Positions 51,963 to 62,727 of a DNA stretch of 64,000 nt are shown one piece after another. Where the stretch lies: the NCBI GenBank assembly GCA_947499155.1, contig CANMND010000003.1:124001-188000 (forward strand), given 5' to 3'. The notes under the pieces are model-generated. The model saw only the letters and a list, made by a program, of their open reading frames with translations. It did not search any database and was not told where the DNA came from. Within the stretch, counting starts at the first letter, position 1. Each line of letters begins with the position of its first letter. This DNA is from an uncultured Sphingomonadales bacterium. Lineage in GTDB: Bacteria > Pseudomonadota > Alphaproteobacteria > Sphingomonadales > Rhodothalassiaceae. The translations under genes and the position numbers were made by a program.

Positions 51963-52283
51963 TCAATCAAAGAAATAATGAAAGCTTACTTCACCTAGCA
52001 CAGCGCCACCAACGGCACCAGCAACCCCACCGCCTACAGTTCCAGCAGGACCAAGTGTGCTCCCAGCCAAACCTCCAAATCCACCGCCAAGCGCTGTAAA
52101 CCCTGTCACCCAAACATTATGCCCTATTTCACGCCAACTCATTTCTGTGAATTTCGCCCCACCCGATACAAACTCGATTTCCAGGCAAGTTAATTCTCGC
52201 GCAACGACTATATTCAGCCGCATCAGTGCCGGTGCATCAAAATAAACAGATCCCGGTACGACTGTGGCTGTCATTCCGTACAT
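51963..52283 (-). CDS. Double-glycine-leader bacteriocin precursor 4
   Basis: 106 aa. The leader matches precursors 1 and 2 (MYGMTATVVPGSVYFDAPAL) and ends LEIEFVSGG at residue 42. The 64-aa mature part has a polar start, then a Gly-rich hydrophobic core with many G-x-x-x-G spacings, and ends in an aromatic tail (SFHYFFD). GGAGATGGG precedes the ATG. Confidence 0.84.
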   Translation of the reverse strand: MYGMTATVVPGSVYFDAPALMRLNIVVARELTCLEIEFVSGGAKFTEMSWREIGHNVWVTGFTALGGGFGGLAGSTLGPAGTVGGGVAGAVGGAVLGEVSFHYFFD

Positions 52284-52346
52284 AATCCCATCTCCTGCTT
52301 TTCATATATCATACAAGCTCGCAGTTATAAATATTGCGCTGCGATT

Positions 52347-52369
52347 AATCAGATAAATTCAATCTGACG
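52347..52369 (-). promoter_or_regulatory. Imperfect palindromic operator-like site, precursor 4
   Basis: Same position and 11-base spacing as the TGTCAG-N11-CTGACA sites of precursors 1 and 2, but the outer bases of the arms are changed. Confidence 0.35.
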
Positions 52370-52374
52370 TTGCA

Positions 52375-52405
52375 AGACTACCCCCCTCCAAATTGCTCGT
52401 GTCAA
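52375..52405 (-). promoter_or_regulatory. Candidate promoter with poly-G spacer, precursor 4
   Basis: TTGACA, 19 bases ending GGAGGGGGG, then TAGTCT on the minus strand. Confidence 0.4.
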
Positions 52406-52465
52406 GAGAATTTAATTATTCCAAATAATGTAAAACTGTTATCAATTAGAACGTGACGTGACCCC

Positions 52466-52648
52466 CTAAACCCGCCCGCGCAGGCTCAGGAGTGGGTCGA
52501 GGAGCCATTGGATCAGGCTGCGTTTTTCCAGGATGATATCCGCCGTCAATGTCATGCCCGCCTGCAAGGGGACGGCCTTGCCATAGGCCTCGATCGTCTG
52601 ATGGTCGATGGCCACCGTTACACGGTAGACCCGCTCATGCCGGGGCAT
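52466..52648 (-). pseudogene. HlyD C-terminal fragment
   Basis: 60 codons nearly identical to the last 60 residues of the HlyD gene at 52907 (TIEAYGKAVPLQAGMTLTAD). It has no start of its own beyond a chance Met and lacks the membrane and coiled-coil regions, so it is a duplication scar. Confidence 0.85.
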
Positions 52649-52691
52649 GAGGTCCGGACATCGTCGTATCGCAGGGTAACCCTACATTATC

Positions 52692-52871
52692 TTATTCGAC
52701 TTTCCCGAATACCAACCTCATCAACAAAGCAGCCACAACAAACATTGGGAGCGAAATCAGCAGGCCATTAACAAACCCAAACCTTGATATTATTGCCGCC
52801 GTAACTCCCCCAAGAACAATATAAAACAAGATCGCGTGTTTGCGTTGAAGCTGTACCGATGATTGAGCCAT
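52692..52871 (-). CDS. 59-aa membrane protein, candidate immunity
   Basis: MAQSSVQLQRKHAILFYIVL opens the first of two membrane segments; SRFGFVNGLLISLP links to the second. Paralogue of the protein at 49189-49368. It lies 35 bp downstream of the HlyD gene, between it and the HlyD fragment. Confidence 0.62.
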   Translation of the reverse strand: MAQSSVQLQRKHAILFYIVLGGVTAAIISRFGFVNGLLISLPMFVVAALLMRLVFGKVE

Positions 52872-52906
52872 AATTCACCCTATCTTGGTTTTAGAATAAT
52901 TTGCCC

Positions 52907-54151
52907 CTAAACCCGCCCGCGCAAGCTTAGGATCGGGTCCAGGAGCCATTCGATCAGACTGCGTTTTTCCAGGATGATATCCGCCGTCAATGTCATGCCC
53001 GCCTGCAAGGCGACGGCCTTGCCATAGGCCTCAATCGTCTGGCGGTCTATGGCCACTGTTACACGGTAGACCGGCTCTTGCGGGGCTATGGGGCCGGGCA
53101 CATTGTCAGGTGAGAGGATAGTTGCCGAGACTTCGCGGACGATGCCGTCATAAACGCCGAAACGGCGGTAGTTGAAGGCGTCATAGGCAAGGCGTACGGC
53201 CTGGCCTTCTTCCACAAAACCGATAGCGCGGGTCGGAATATAAAGATGCGCCTCCAGCACGCCGCCCTGTGGCAAGATCGAAAGCAGGGGCCTGTTACTG
53301 GCCTGTCCGCCACGGGTCGCCTGCAAGGCAGTGACGCGGCCATTGATGGGTGCAACCAGCGTGATCGCTCGCCTCCCCTCAATCTCCATCCTTTGCCGTT
53401 CCAGGTCAGCCCGTGCTGACGCCAGTTGCGACTGCGCCTCTTCTGCTTCCAGTGGCAGGCGCTCCAGTGCGAGAACTGTCTGTTGCCGCCTTGCTTCCAA
53501 CGCAGATCTTTGCTGTGCCAGCGATGCCAGCTGCTGACGGTAGCCCAGAACCCGCTCCTGCCGGGCCTTATATTCTGTTTCGGACACGACACCGCGCTCG
53601 GTGAGGTCTGCAATGGCGTTCAGGTTTTCAACCGCCACCGCCACCAGATCCTGCTGCACCTTTTGCTGCTGTTCGATATTGTCCAGCTCTGCTGCAAGCC
53701 CGGCATGTTCTGCCTGCAAGCGCTTCTGTTCCGCTACATTCTGCCGATGCAAAAGCGAGCCGCGCCTGTCGAGTTCTTCAAGCTGGTCTGTGAGCGACGC
53801 CAACATGGACGCATCCACGGCCCGGCCATGGGATGTCACCCGCTCGGACAGGATCGTCAACAGTGCATCACCGGCAGCCACCAAATCGCCTTCCGAGACG
53901 TGAACGGATTCAACGACGCCGCCCACAGGGGCGACAATCTCCACCACGCCCTTGTCCGGCTGAAGATAACCGCCCGCCGTTTCCTTCCGCGCATAAGAGC
54001 CGGATGCCAGAAAGACCACAAGCCCCAACATGATGACGGCCAGAAAACTGGCTATCAGGGTAAAAGACAAGGGCCTCGCCACAATGACATCGCCATAAAG
54101 CCTTTGCCTTTGCGCGTCCACTGCCTCTGTCCGGAACAGGGAATTAGTCAC
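52907..54151 (-). CDS. HlyD/CvaA-type membrane-fusion protein for peptide export
   Basis: About 414 aa from a GTG at 54151 (TNSLFRTEAVDAQRQRLYGD, the CvaA-like opening); the frame runs to 54331, but that part would be antisense to the deaminase region and lacks similarity. One membrane segment lies at about 27-48 (IASFLAVIMLGLVVFLASGS), then a lipoyl half (VVEIVAPVGGVVESVHVSEG), a long coiled coil (about 100-240) and the closing lipoyl/beta-barrel part (ITLVAPINGRVTAL). It bridges the C39 exporter at 43857 to an outer-membrane channel. Being 7 kb from the exporter is unusual and reflects expansion of the precursor region. Confidence 0.92.
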   Translation of the reverse strand: MTNSLFRTEAVDAQRQRLYGDVIVARPLSFTLIASFLAVIMLGLVVFLASGSYARKETAGGYLQPDKGVVEIVAPVGGVVESVHVSEGDLVAAGDALLTILSERVTSHGRAVDASMLASLTDQLEELDRRGSLLHRQNVAEQKRLQAEHAGLAAELDNIEQQQKVQQDLVAVAVENLNAIADLTERGVVSETEYKARQERVLGYRQQLASLAQQRSALEARRQQTVLALERLPLEAEEAQSQLASARADLERQRMEIEGRRAITLVAPINGRVTALQATRGGQASNRPLLSILPQGGVLEAHLYIPTRAIGFVEEGQAVRLAYDAFNYRRFGVYDGIVREVSATILSPDNVPGPIAPQEPVYRVTVAIDRQTIEAYGKAVALQAGMTLTADIILEKRSLIEWLLDPILSLRGRV

Positions 54152-54295
54152 AGAAAAAACCCGTAAATCAATCAAAATACGATATAATGCGCTCAATACA
54201 GCTTGGCATTGCAGCGCTCTCCGTGCAATAGTCTTCGGCCTGCATGTACGAAATAGGTGTGTAACACCGGCTAAGGCCACAACATGGAGTGACAT

Positions 54296-54757
54296 ATGAG
54301 CGAGACCGCCTATCTGCTGGACGCGATCCATCTTGCTCGTGAAAATGTCATGCAGGGCGGACGACCCTTCGGCGCGATCATTGTCAAGGAGGGCGAGGTC
54401 ATCGCGACCGGCGTCAATGGTACAGCCAAGTCATGCGATCCCACATCCCATGCCGAGCTAAACGCAATTCGCGATGCCAGCGCCCATCTCAAGTCTGCGG
54501 ATTTGTCGAACTGTGTTGTGTATGCCAGCGGCCATCCCTGCCCCATGTGTCTTGGTGCCATTTACATGAGCGGTATCCGCCAAGTTTATTATGCCTACAG
54601 CAACGAAGACGGCGAACCATTCGGCCTTACATCAGCATCAGTCTATGAAGACATGGCCAAACCGGAACATCTGCGAGCCGTCAAAATGCACCATATCCCG
54701 GCTCATCCCGTGGGCCAGATCGATCTCTATGCGTTCTGGAAGGAAAAGGCCGGCTAA
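54296..54757 (+). CDS. Nucleoside deaminase (guanine deaminase/CDA-fold family)
   Basis: 153-aa zinc-dependent deaminase. The zinc site is H52 and catalytic E54 in SHAELNAIRD with C82 and C85 in GHPCPMCLGAIY. SASVYEDMAKPEHLRAVKMH and the aromatic C-terminus fit GuaD-like guanine/nucleoside deaminases better than TadA. GGAG precedes the ATG. It is divergent from the HlyD gene. Confidence 0.88.
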   Translation: MSETAYLLDAIHLARENVMQGGRPFGAIIVKEGEVIATGVNGTAKSCDPTSHAELNAIRDASAHLKSADLSNCVVYASGHPCPMCLGAIYMSGIRQVYYAYSNEDGEPFGLTSASVYEDMAKPEHLRAVKMHHIPAHPVGQIDLYAFWKEKAG

Positions 54758-54802
54758 TGATGAACTTACAGTCCATGTGATAAAGAGCCGACAAACGTCG
54801 TT

Positions 54803-55327
54803 TCAACCGGCCTTGGCTTTCAGCACATCATAAGCAGTGCGGACGCCGTGGAACATGCGGGCGGCTTCCTTGTCACCGGGGTTCCGATCCGGGTGATATT
54901 GTTTGGCAAGGCTTCTGAAGCGTGACTTGATTTCCACAGCCGTGGCTGTCGGTTCAAGATCGAGCGCGTCATAGGCATCGCGTTCCGCGCGGGTGAGACC
55001 ATCAGCGTCGGGGGCTCCACCCCAGCTAAAGGCTGTACTCTTGCGATAACCGGTGCCGGCGTCTTCCTGGGCTTCCTTGCGCATGAAATCACGCACCGCC
55101 TCTTCGCTCATCCCAGCGAAGAAATTCCAGTTGCGGTTATAATCGGCAGCATGACGCTCGCAAAAATACCAGCGATCCGGGCTGTTGGGAGACTTGGGTG
55201 CCGGATGCTCCCCCGCCTCAGAGCAGCCATGATAATCGCACATCCGCACATGGACGGCATCGGTGTCGCGACCATAGCCACCCCAACGGGGAAAGCCGAA
55301 ACTGCTACGTGATCGTTTGTAAGTCAT
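54803..55327 (-). CDS. J-domain protein (DnaJ-like co-chaperone)
   Basis: 174 aa from the ATG at 55327. A Cys/His-containing N-terminal region (VRMCDYHGCSEAGEHPAPKS, YFCERHAADYNRNWNFF) could bind zinc, and the J-domain is at the C-terminus (about 115-174) with the HPD tripeptide in LAKQYHPDRNPGDKEA. J-domains stimulate the ATPase of DnaK. C-terminal placement of the J-domain is typical of this alphaproteobacterial family. Confidence 0.9.
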   Translation of the reverse strand: MTYKRSRSSFGFPRWGGYGRDTDAVHVRMCDYHGCSEAGEHPAPKSPNSPDRWYFCERHAADYNRNWNFFAGMSEEAVRDFMRKEAQEDAGTGYRKSTAFSWGGAPDADGLTRAERDAYDALDLEPTATAVEIKSRFRSLAKQYHPDRNPGDKEAARMFHGVRTAYDVLKAKAG

Positions 55328-55416
55328 TCCCACTCTATCGCCCAAACCATATGAGCCTTGCAAGGCCATCCATGTAAATTATCGTGCAAAAGACGAATTT
55401 ATCCTGTCATTCATTC

Positions 55417-57345
55417 TCAATCCTGCACTTTCATCAAGCGCCTCTCAGCCAGGCCTCTTAATGAAGGCAAGGGGCGCACGGGTCTCCCGACATGGGCATC
55501 AATCATAAAGTCACGCCAGATCTGTGCGGGCAGCGTCCCCCCTGTCACATGCCTCGTCGGTGAATCATCGTCGTTGCCAACCCAGATACCCGTCACAAGA
55601 TCGCTGGTAAAGCCGACAAACAAGGCATCACGATAATCCTGGCTTGTCCCGGTTTTGCCGGCAGCGGGCCTGTCAATCAACGCAGCGCGCCCGGTCCCTG
55701 TCTGCATGCTTTCTTCCATCAGTGCGACGACGGCCGCCACATGATCAGGCCGTGCCACCCGCTGACGCGTCTGGGGCTGATAACGATAAAGGATCTGGCC
55801 ATGACGATCCTGAATTTCAACTATGGCATAAGGCGTAACCCGCTCCCCGCCATTGGCAAAAACTGCAAAGACTTTCGTCAGCTCCATTAGGGTCATCTCA
55901 GATGCACCAAGCGCAATACTTGGTACGGGAAGAAGTGAGCTTTCAATACCAAAGCGCTTGCCCAGAGCTGCTACAGACCGCGGCCCTGCATGCTGTGAGA
56001 CCCGCACTGCCACTGTGTTGAGAGATCGGGCAAAAGCCTGGGAAAGACTGACCGGGCCTGCGTAATCTTCCGCAAAATTCTGCGGTGTCCAGCCATCCAC
56101 TGTTACCGGTCCATCGACAAAAATTGCCTGTGGCGACAATCCGGCCTCAATGCCTGCAAGATAGACCAGAGGCTTGAAGGCCGAACCCGGCTGGCGACGG
56201 GCCTGTGTTACACGGTTGAACTGGCTTTCACCATAAGATTTTCCCCCCATCATCGCCATCACCGCCCCATCAGGCGCAAGACTAACAAGCGCGCCCTGCC
56301 CTACATTGCGTGCCTTGCCTGCCTCATCCAGCTTTTGCTTCAATACAGCTTCCGCGGCCCTTTGTGCTGTGGGATCAAGCGTTGTCAAAATGGTGACAGG
56401 GCCATGGCGGGCCCCTAAAAGCCTGTCAACTTCGCTTAAGACCCAGTCGGTAAAATACCGGACATCAGGACCGGCTGCATCCCTGGCCATGGCAGGGGCT
56501 GAATTTTTTGCGCGCACCATAGCCTCAACTGTGATGAAGCCCGCATCCACCATCCGGTCCAGAACCTGATCGCTTCTGGCTTTTGCACCTTTGTAATTAT
56601 GGGAAGGGGCAAGACGTGATGGTGCTTTTACCAAGCCTGCCAACATGGCGGCTTCAGGCAGGCTTAGCCTGCGCGCAGTATGACCAAAATAGGTCTCAGA
56701 GGCAGCATCTATACCATATGTTCCGGCTCCGAAATAAACCCGGTTCAGGTACAGTGTCAGGATCTGCTCCTTGCTGTAGGATCGCTCCAGCCAGAAAGCC
56801 AGCAGCATTTCCTGCACCTTGCGTTTCAGGCTGCGCTCGGAACTCAAAAAGATGTTTTTTGCCAATTGCTGGGTGAGAGTGGACCCCCCTTGCGACACAC
56901 CGCCTGCACGCAAATTCGCAACAAGAGCACGACCAATACCCACAGGGTCCACTCCGCCATGCTGGAAAAAGCGCCGGTCTTCTACTGCCAGAAGGGACAA
57001 GATCATCACTTCTGGAATCTCTTCATAAACAAGCCACTGACCACGCACTGGCCCATAATTGGCAAGGGTCGCCCCATTCACCGCCTTCACGACGGCCGAT
57101 GTTTCACGTCCCGGTGCTGGCAGGTTGGAAATGTCAGGCAAATCATGGGCAACCCACCCAAAGCCAATAACTCCCAAAATTCCACACCAGACAAAAAGGA
57201 CCGTCAGCCAGTATAACACCCGACGCCCAGTACGACGGGGCTTTTTCCCCGCCGGCACTGCTTTAGGTCTTTTTTTGCGTGTCCGGGCAGGTGGCGCCGG
57301 ACGTTCGCCTGTGCGAATTTTATTGGAGTGGCTTTTCTTTTCCAT
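55417..57345 (-). CDS. PBP1A-family penicillin-binding protein (bifunctional)
   Basis: 642 aa from the ATG at 57345. A basic cytoplasmic tail, one membrane segment (RVLYWLTVLFVWCGILGVIG), a GT51 glycosyltransferase (VEDRRFFQHGGVDPVGIGRA with the catalytic Glu; GGSTLTQQLAKN) and a transpeptidase with GSAFKPLVY (S-x-x-K) and KTGTS. It polymerises and cross-links peptidoglycan in the periplasm. Compact compared with classical PBP1a (about 800 aa), as in the PBP1C/small PBP1A group. Confidence 0.95.
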   Translation of the reverse strand: MEKKSHSNKIRTGERPAPPARTRKKRPKAVPAGKKPRRTGRRVLYWLTVLFVWCGILGVIGFGWVAHDLPDISNLPAPGRETSAVVKAVNGATLANYGPVRGQWLVYEEIPEVMILSLLAVEDRRFFQHGGVDPVGIGRALVANLRAGGVSQGGSTLTQQLAKNIFLSSERSLKRKVQEMLLAFWLERSYSKEQILTLYLNRVYFGAGTYGIDAASETYFGHTARRLSLPEAAMLAGLVKAPSRLAPSHNYKGAKARSDQVLDRMVDAGFITVEAMVRAKNSAPAMARDAAGPDVRYFTDWVLSEVDRLLGARHGPVTILTTLDPTAQRAAEAVLKQKLDEAGKARNVGQGALVSLAPDGAVMAMMGGKSYGESQFNRVTQARRQPGSAFKPLVYLAGIEAGLSPQAIFVDGPVTVDGWTPQNFAEDYAGPVSLSQAFARSLNTVAVRVSQHAGPRSVAALGKRFGIESSLLPVPSIALGASEMTLMELTKVFAVFANGGERVTPYAIVEIQDRHGQILYRYQPQTRQRVARPDHVAAVVALMEESMQTGTGRAALIDRPAAGKTGTSQDYRDALFVGFTSDLVTGIWVGNDDDSPTRHVTGGTLPAQIWRDFMIDAHVGRPVRPLPSLRGLAERRLMKVQD

Positions 57346-57471
57346 AGCAAACGCACATTGGCCACAAAATGCGGCAACCACAAGATTACATAAGGCAAGA
57401 TCCCAAAAGACTGGCCAGGCTAATCATCAAAATAAAACGGGCAGGGCACATGATGCCCCACCTGTCAAAAA

Positions 57472-59949
<2,478 letters not shown>

Positions 59950-61194
59950 TCAGCGCAAGGGGCAGGCCCTGACCGCGCCATCGGCCACATGGAAAATGTC
60001 ACCGGCCTGTGCCAGATCTCCAAAAGACGATCTGTCGGTCCCGGTCATAAAGGTCTGACCACCCAAGGCCAGAATCCGTTCAAACAAGGCGATCCTGCGA
60101 TCATGGTCGAGGTGCGCCGCTATCTCATCCAGCAACAGGATCGGGGTTCGCCCCGTCTGGCCTGCCACCAGCCGGGCATGGGCCAGCGTTATGCCAACCA
60201 ACAGCCCTTTTTGTTCGCCAGTGGAACACAGATGAGCAGGCATGGCCTTTTCACTGTGCTCAACCAGAAGATCAGACCGATGCGCCCCATCGATCGTTCG
60301 TCCGGCGGCCGCGTCCCGTCCGCGCTGCCTGCCCAGATGGTCCCGGAAAGCATCTTCTGCTTCCAACGCACTCATCATGGCTAAATGGTCTTCGACCCAG
60401 CCATCAACGGCAAGGCGTGCGCGGGGAAATGGCCCCGCTGGACTCTCAGCCAGACATGCATCCAAACGCTGAACCGTCTCACACCGTGCTGCTGCTATCG
60501 CGACAGCATGTTCAGCCATGCGCGCCTCAAGGGCCGACAACCACGCAGCGTCCGCATTTGCGCCACGTTCTGCCAGCAACCGGTTGCGTTCACGCATGGC
60601 GCGTTCATAATCGGTCACCTGTCGCCCATGATCGCCATGAAATGTCAAAACAATGCGATCCAAATAGCGTCGCCGGGCCGATGCCGCTTCCACAAATAGC
60701 CGGTCCATGACAGGCGTCAGCCATAAGACGGCCAGCCTTTCCGCCAGAGCCGCTGGTGAGGACACAGTTTTGTCTATCCGTACAAGGCGTCGTCCGCCAG
60801 ATGCCTCATCAGTGCAGTCTTCTGTCGCAAGGCTTCCAGGGGCGAGACCAGTCCCAATTTCAACTTCAACCTCGTCGCTCATCAACCGGGCATGCACAGC
60901 CCATGGCGCCGTCGAGCCAATCCGGGTCATCTCACCAAGAGCCGCGCCGCGCAAACCCCGTCCAGGCGCAAGACACGACACCGCTTCCAGCAGATTGGTC
61001 TTGCCTGCACCATTCAGGCCGATAAAAACCACCGGCCGGGCGCTCCCACCCGGCAGGTCCAGAGTAAGAGCAGGCCACGAGCGGAAGTTTGCAAGCTTCA
61101 AGCGCAAAATATGGCAAGGCGCCAATCGCCTCACCTGCGGCTCGTCTGAGTCCGCCGCACCATGGGCCTGCAAAGATGCCGCGCTGTAGGACAT
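59950..61194 (-). CDS. recF: DNA replication and repair protein RecF
   Basis: 414 aa from the ATG at 61194; other in-frame starts at 61251 and 61275 cannot be excluded. Walker A is GLNGAGKTNLLEAVS, the ABC signature lies around CSTGEQKGLLVGITLAHARL, and Walker B is PILLLDEIAAHLD. RecF loads RecA at gaps through RecOR. It lies between dnaN and gyrB, the conserved order. Confidence 0.96.
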   Translation of the reverse strand: MSYSAASLQAHGAADSDEPQVRRLAPCHILRLKLANFRSWPALTLDLPGGSARPVVFIGLNGAGKTNLLEAVSCLAPGRGLRGAALGEMTRIGSTAPWAVHARLMSDEVEVEIGTGLAPGSLATEDCTDEASGGRRLVRIDKTVSSPAALAERLAVLWLTPVMDRLFVEAASARRRYLDRIVLTFHGDHGRQVTDYERAMRERNRLLAERGANADAAWLSALEARMAEHAVAIAAARCETVQRLDACLAESPAGPFPRARLAVDGWVEDHLAMMSALEAEDAFRDHLGRQRGRDAAAGRTIDGAHRSDLLVEHSEKAMPAHLCSTGEQKGLLVGITLAHARLVAGQTGRTPILLLDEIAAHLDHDRRIALFERILALGGQTFMTGTDRSSFGDLAQAGDIFHVADGAVRACPLR

Positions 61195-61356
61195 TATAGA
61201 ACCTGTTCCCATTCCTGCTGCCTGTTGCGCCCATATGCCGGATACCGTCATATCGGCACACTGCCATAAAAACACAACAGCTGCATCCAGCGCTGCGGCT
61301 GTTGCCTTATTCTGCCCACCCCTTTTGAAACCCCGAATGCCAGATATGAAAAGACG

Positions 61357-62469
61357 TCAGACACGCATCGGCATCAGGACATAAAGTGCCCGATCATCCG
61401 ATCCATCCTGCAAGATCGTGGGAGATGCCGCATCAGCAAGGCGGGCTTCCACTTCATCACCTTGTACCTGATCAAGGATATCGAGCAGATAGCGTGAATT
61501 AAAGCCAATCTCCAGATCCTCTGACCCATAGCTTGCAGCCAGTTCTTCTGTCGCAGTGCCGTTTTCCGGACTTGTCACCGACAGAACAATCCTGTCTTCC
61601 GCCAGCGCCAGCTTGACCGAGCGGGACTTGTCAGAACTGATGGTGGACACCCGGTCCACAGCCCTTGCAAAGTCGCCGCAACGGATTTTCAGCAACCGGT
61701 CATTGCCTTCAGGAATGACCCTGGAATAATCCGGGAACGTCCCGTCAATCAGTTTCGACGTCAGAACCGCATGATCAAAATTAAAGCGGATTTTCGTATC
61801 CGAAAGGGCAATCCCCACCTCGCCATCAACTTCATCGATCAGCTTGCGCAGTTCCGCCACCGTCTTGCGGGGAACAATAATGCCAGGCATGCCGACCGCG
61901 CCATTGGGCACCGGTATCTCCACCCGCGCAAGGCGGTGGCCATCGGTTGCAACGGCGCGCAGAACCTGTCCGTCCGGCGCCTCTGCCACATGCAGATATA
62001 TTCCGTTCAGATAATAGCGCGTTTCCTCAGTGGAAATCGCAAAACGCGTCTTGTCGATCAGACGCTTAAGATCGGCTGCGGGCACCTGAAACCGGTGCGG
62101 CATGTCGCCTGCACTCATCACCGGAAAATCTTCCTTGGGAAGACAGGCAAGCGTAAAGCGCGAGCGTCCAGAATCCAGCGTCAGCCGGCGATCATCAAGA
62201 CTGAATCCGACCTGGGCACCATCGGGCAGCTTGCGCACGATATCATGAAGCGTGTGGGCCGGAACCGTTGTTGCCCCATCCTGGGCAATATCGGCTGCCG
62301 TCTGCTCAACAATGGCAAGGTCAAGGTCAGTCGCGGTCAGCGAAAGTTGCCCGTCCCCAGCCTCGATCTGCACATTGGACAGAATGGGGATGGTATTGCG
62401 TTTTTCGACGACGCTTTGAACATGGCCCAAAGCCTTCAGAAGTGCGTTACGTTCAATGGTAAGTTTCAT
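61357..62469 (-). CDS. dnaN: DNA polymerase III beta subunit (sliding clamp)
   Basis: 370 aa from the ATG at 62469 (MKLTIERNALLKALGHVQSV), the standard start; the frame is open 53 codons further upstream, which looks untranslated. Conserved segments are KRNTIPILSNV, GTFPDYSRVIPEGND and the C-terminal ALYVLMPMRV that forms part of the partner-binding cleft. dnaA is not adjacent in this window. Confidence 0.98.
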   Translation of the reverse strand: MKLTIERNALLKALGHVQSVVEKRNTIPILSNVQIEAGDGQLSLTATDLDLAIVEQTAADIAQDGATTVPAHTLHDIVRKLPDGAQVGFSLDDRRLTLDSGRSRFTLACLPKEDFPVMSAGDMPHRFQVPAADLKRLIDKTRFAISTEETRYYLNGIYLHVAEAPDGQVLRAVATDGHRLARVEIPVPNGAVGMPGIIVPRKTVAELRKLIDEVDGEVGIALSDTKIRFNFDHAVLTSKLIDGTFPDYSRVIPEGNDRLLKIRCGDFARAVDRVSTISSDKSRSVKLALAEDRIVLSVTSPENGTATEELAASYGSEDLEIGFNSRYLLDILDQVQGDEVEARLADAASPTILQDGSDDRALYVLMPMRV

Positions 62470-62727
62470 AAGATCGGGCTGTCTTTTTATGTCTGTTACG
62501 GTCTCTTTGTCGAATGTTTCCAGGCTCTCATGAACCCGGGGCGCAACCATAGCAGAAAAGTGAGGATTACCAGTACTTTTTTTACCAAAAGGACTTTCTT
62601 TGATTGCCCCATAACATGTTGTTTTCAAAGGCTGGCTTTCAAGGACGACAAACCCCGCTTAAAGCACGACAGACATATGTGAAAAAATCATATGGATATT
62701 GCCTAGTCTTCTCATTGCACGGGATGG

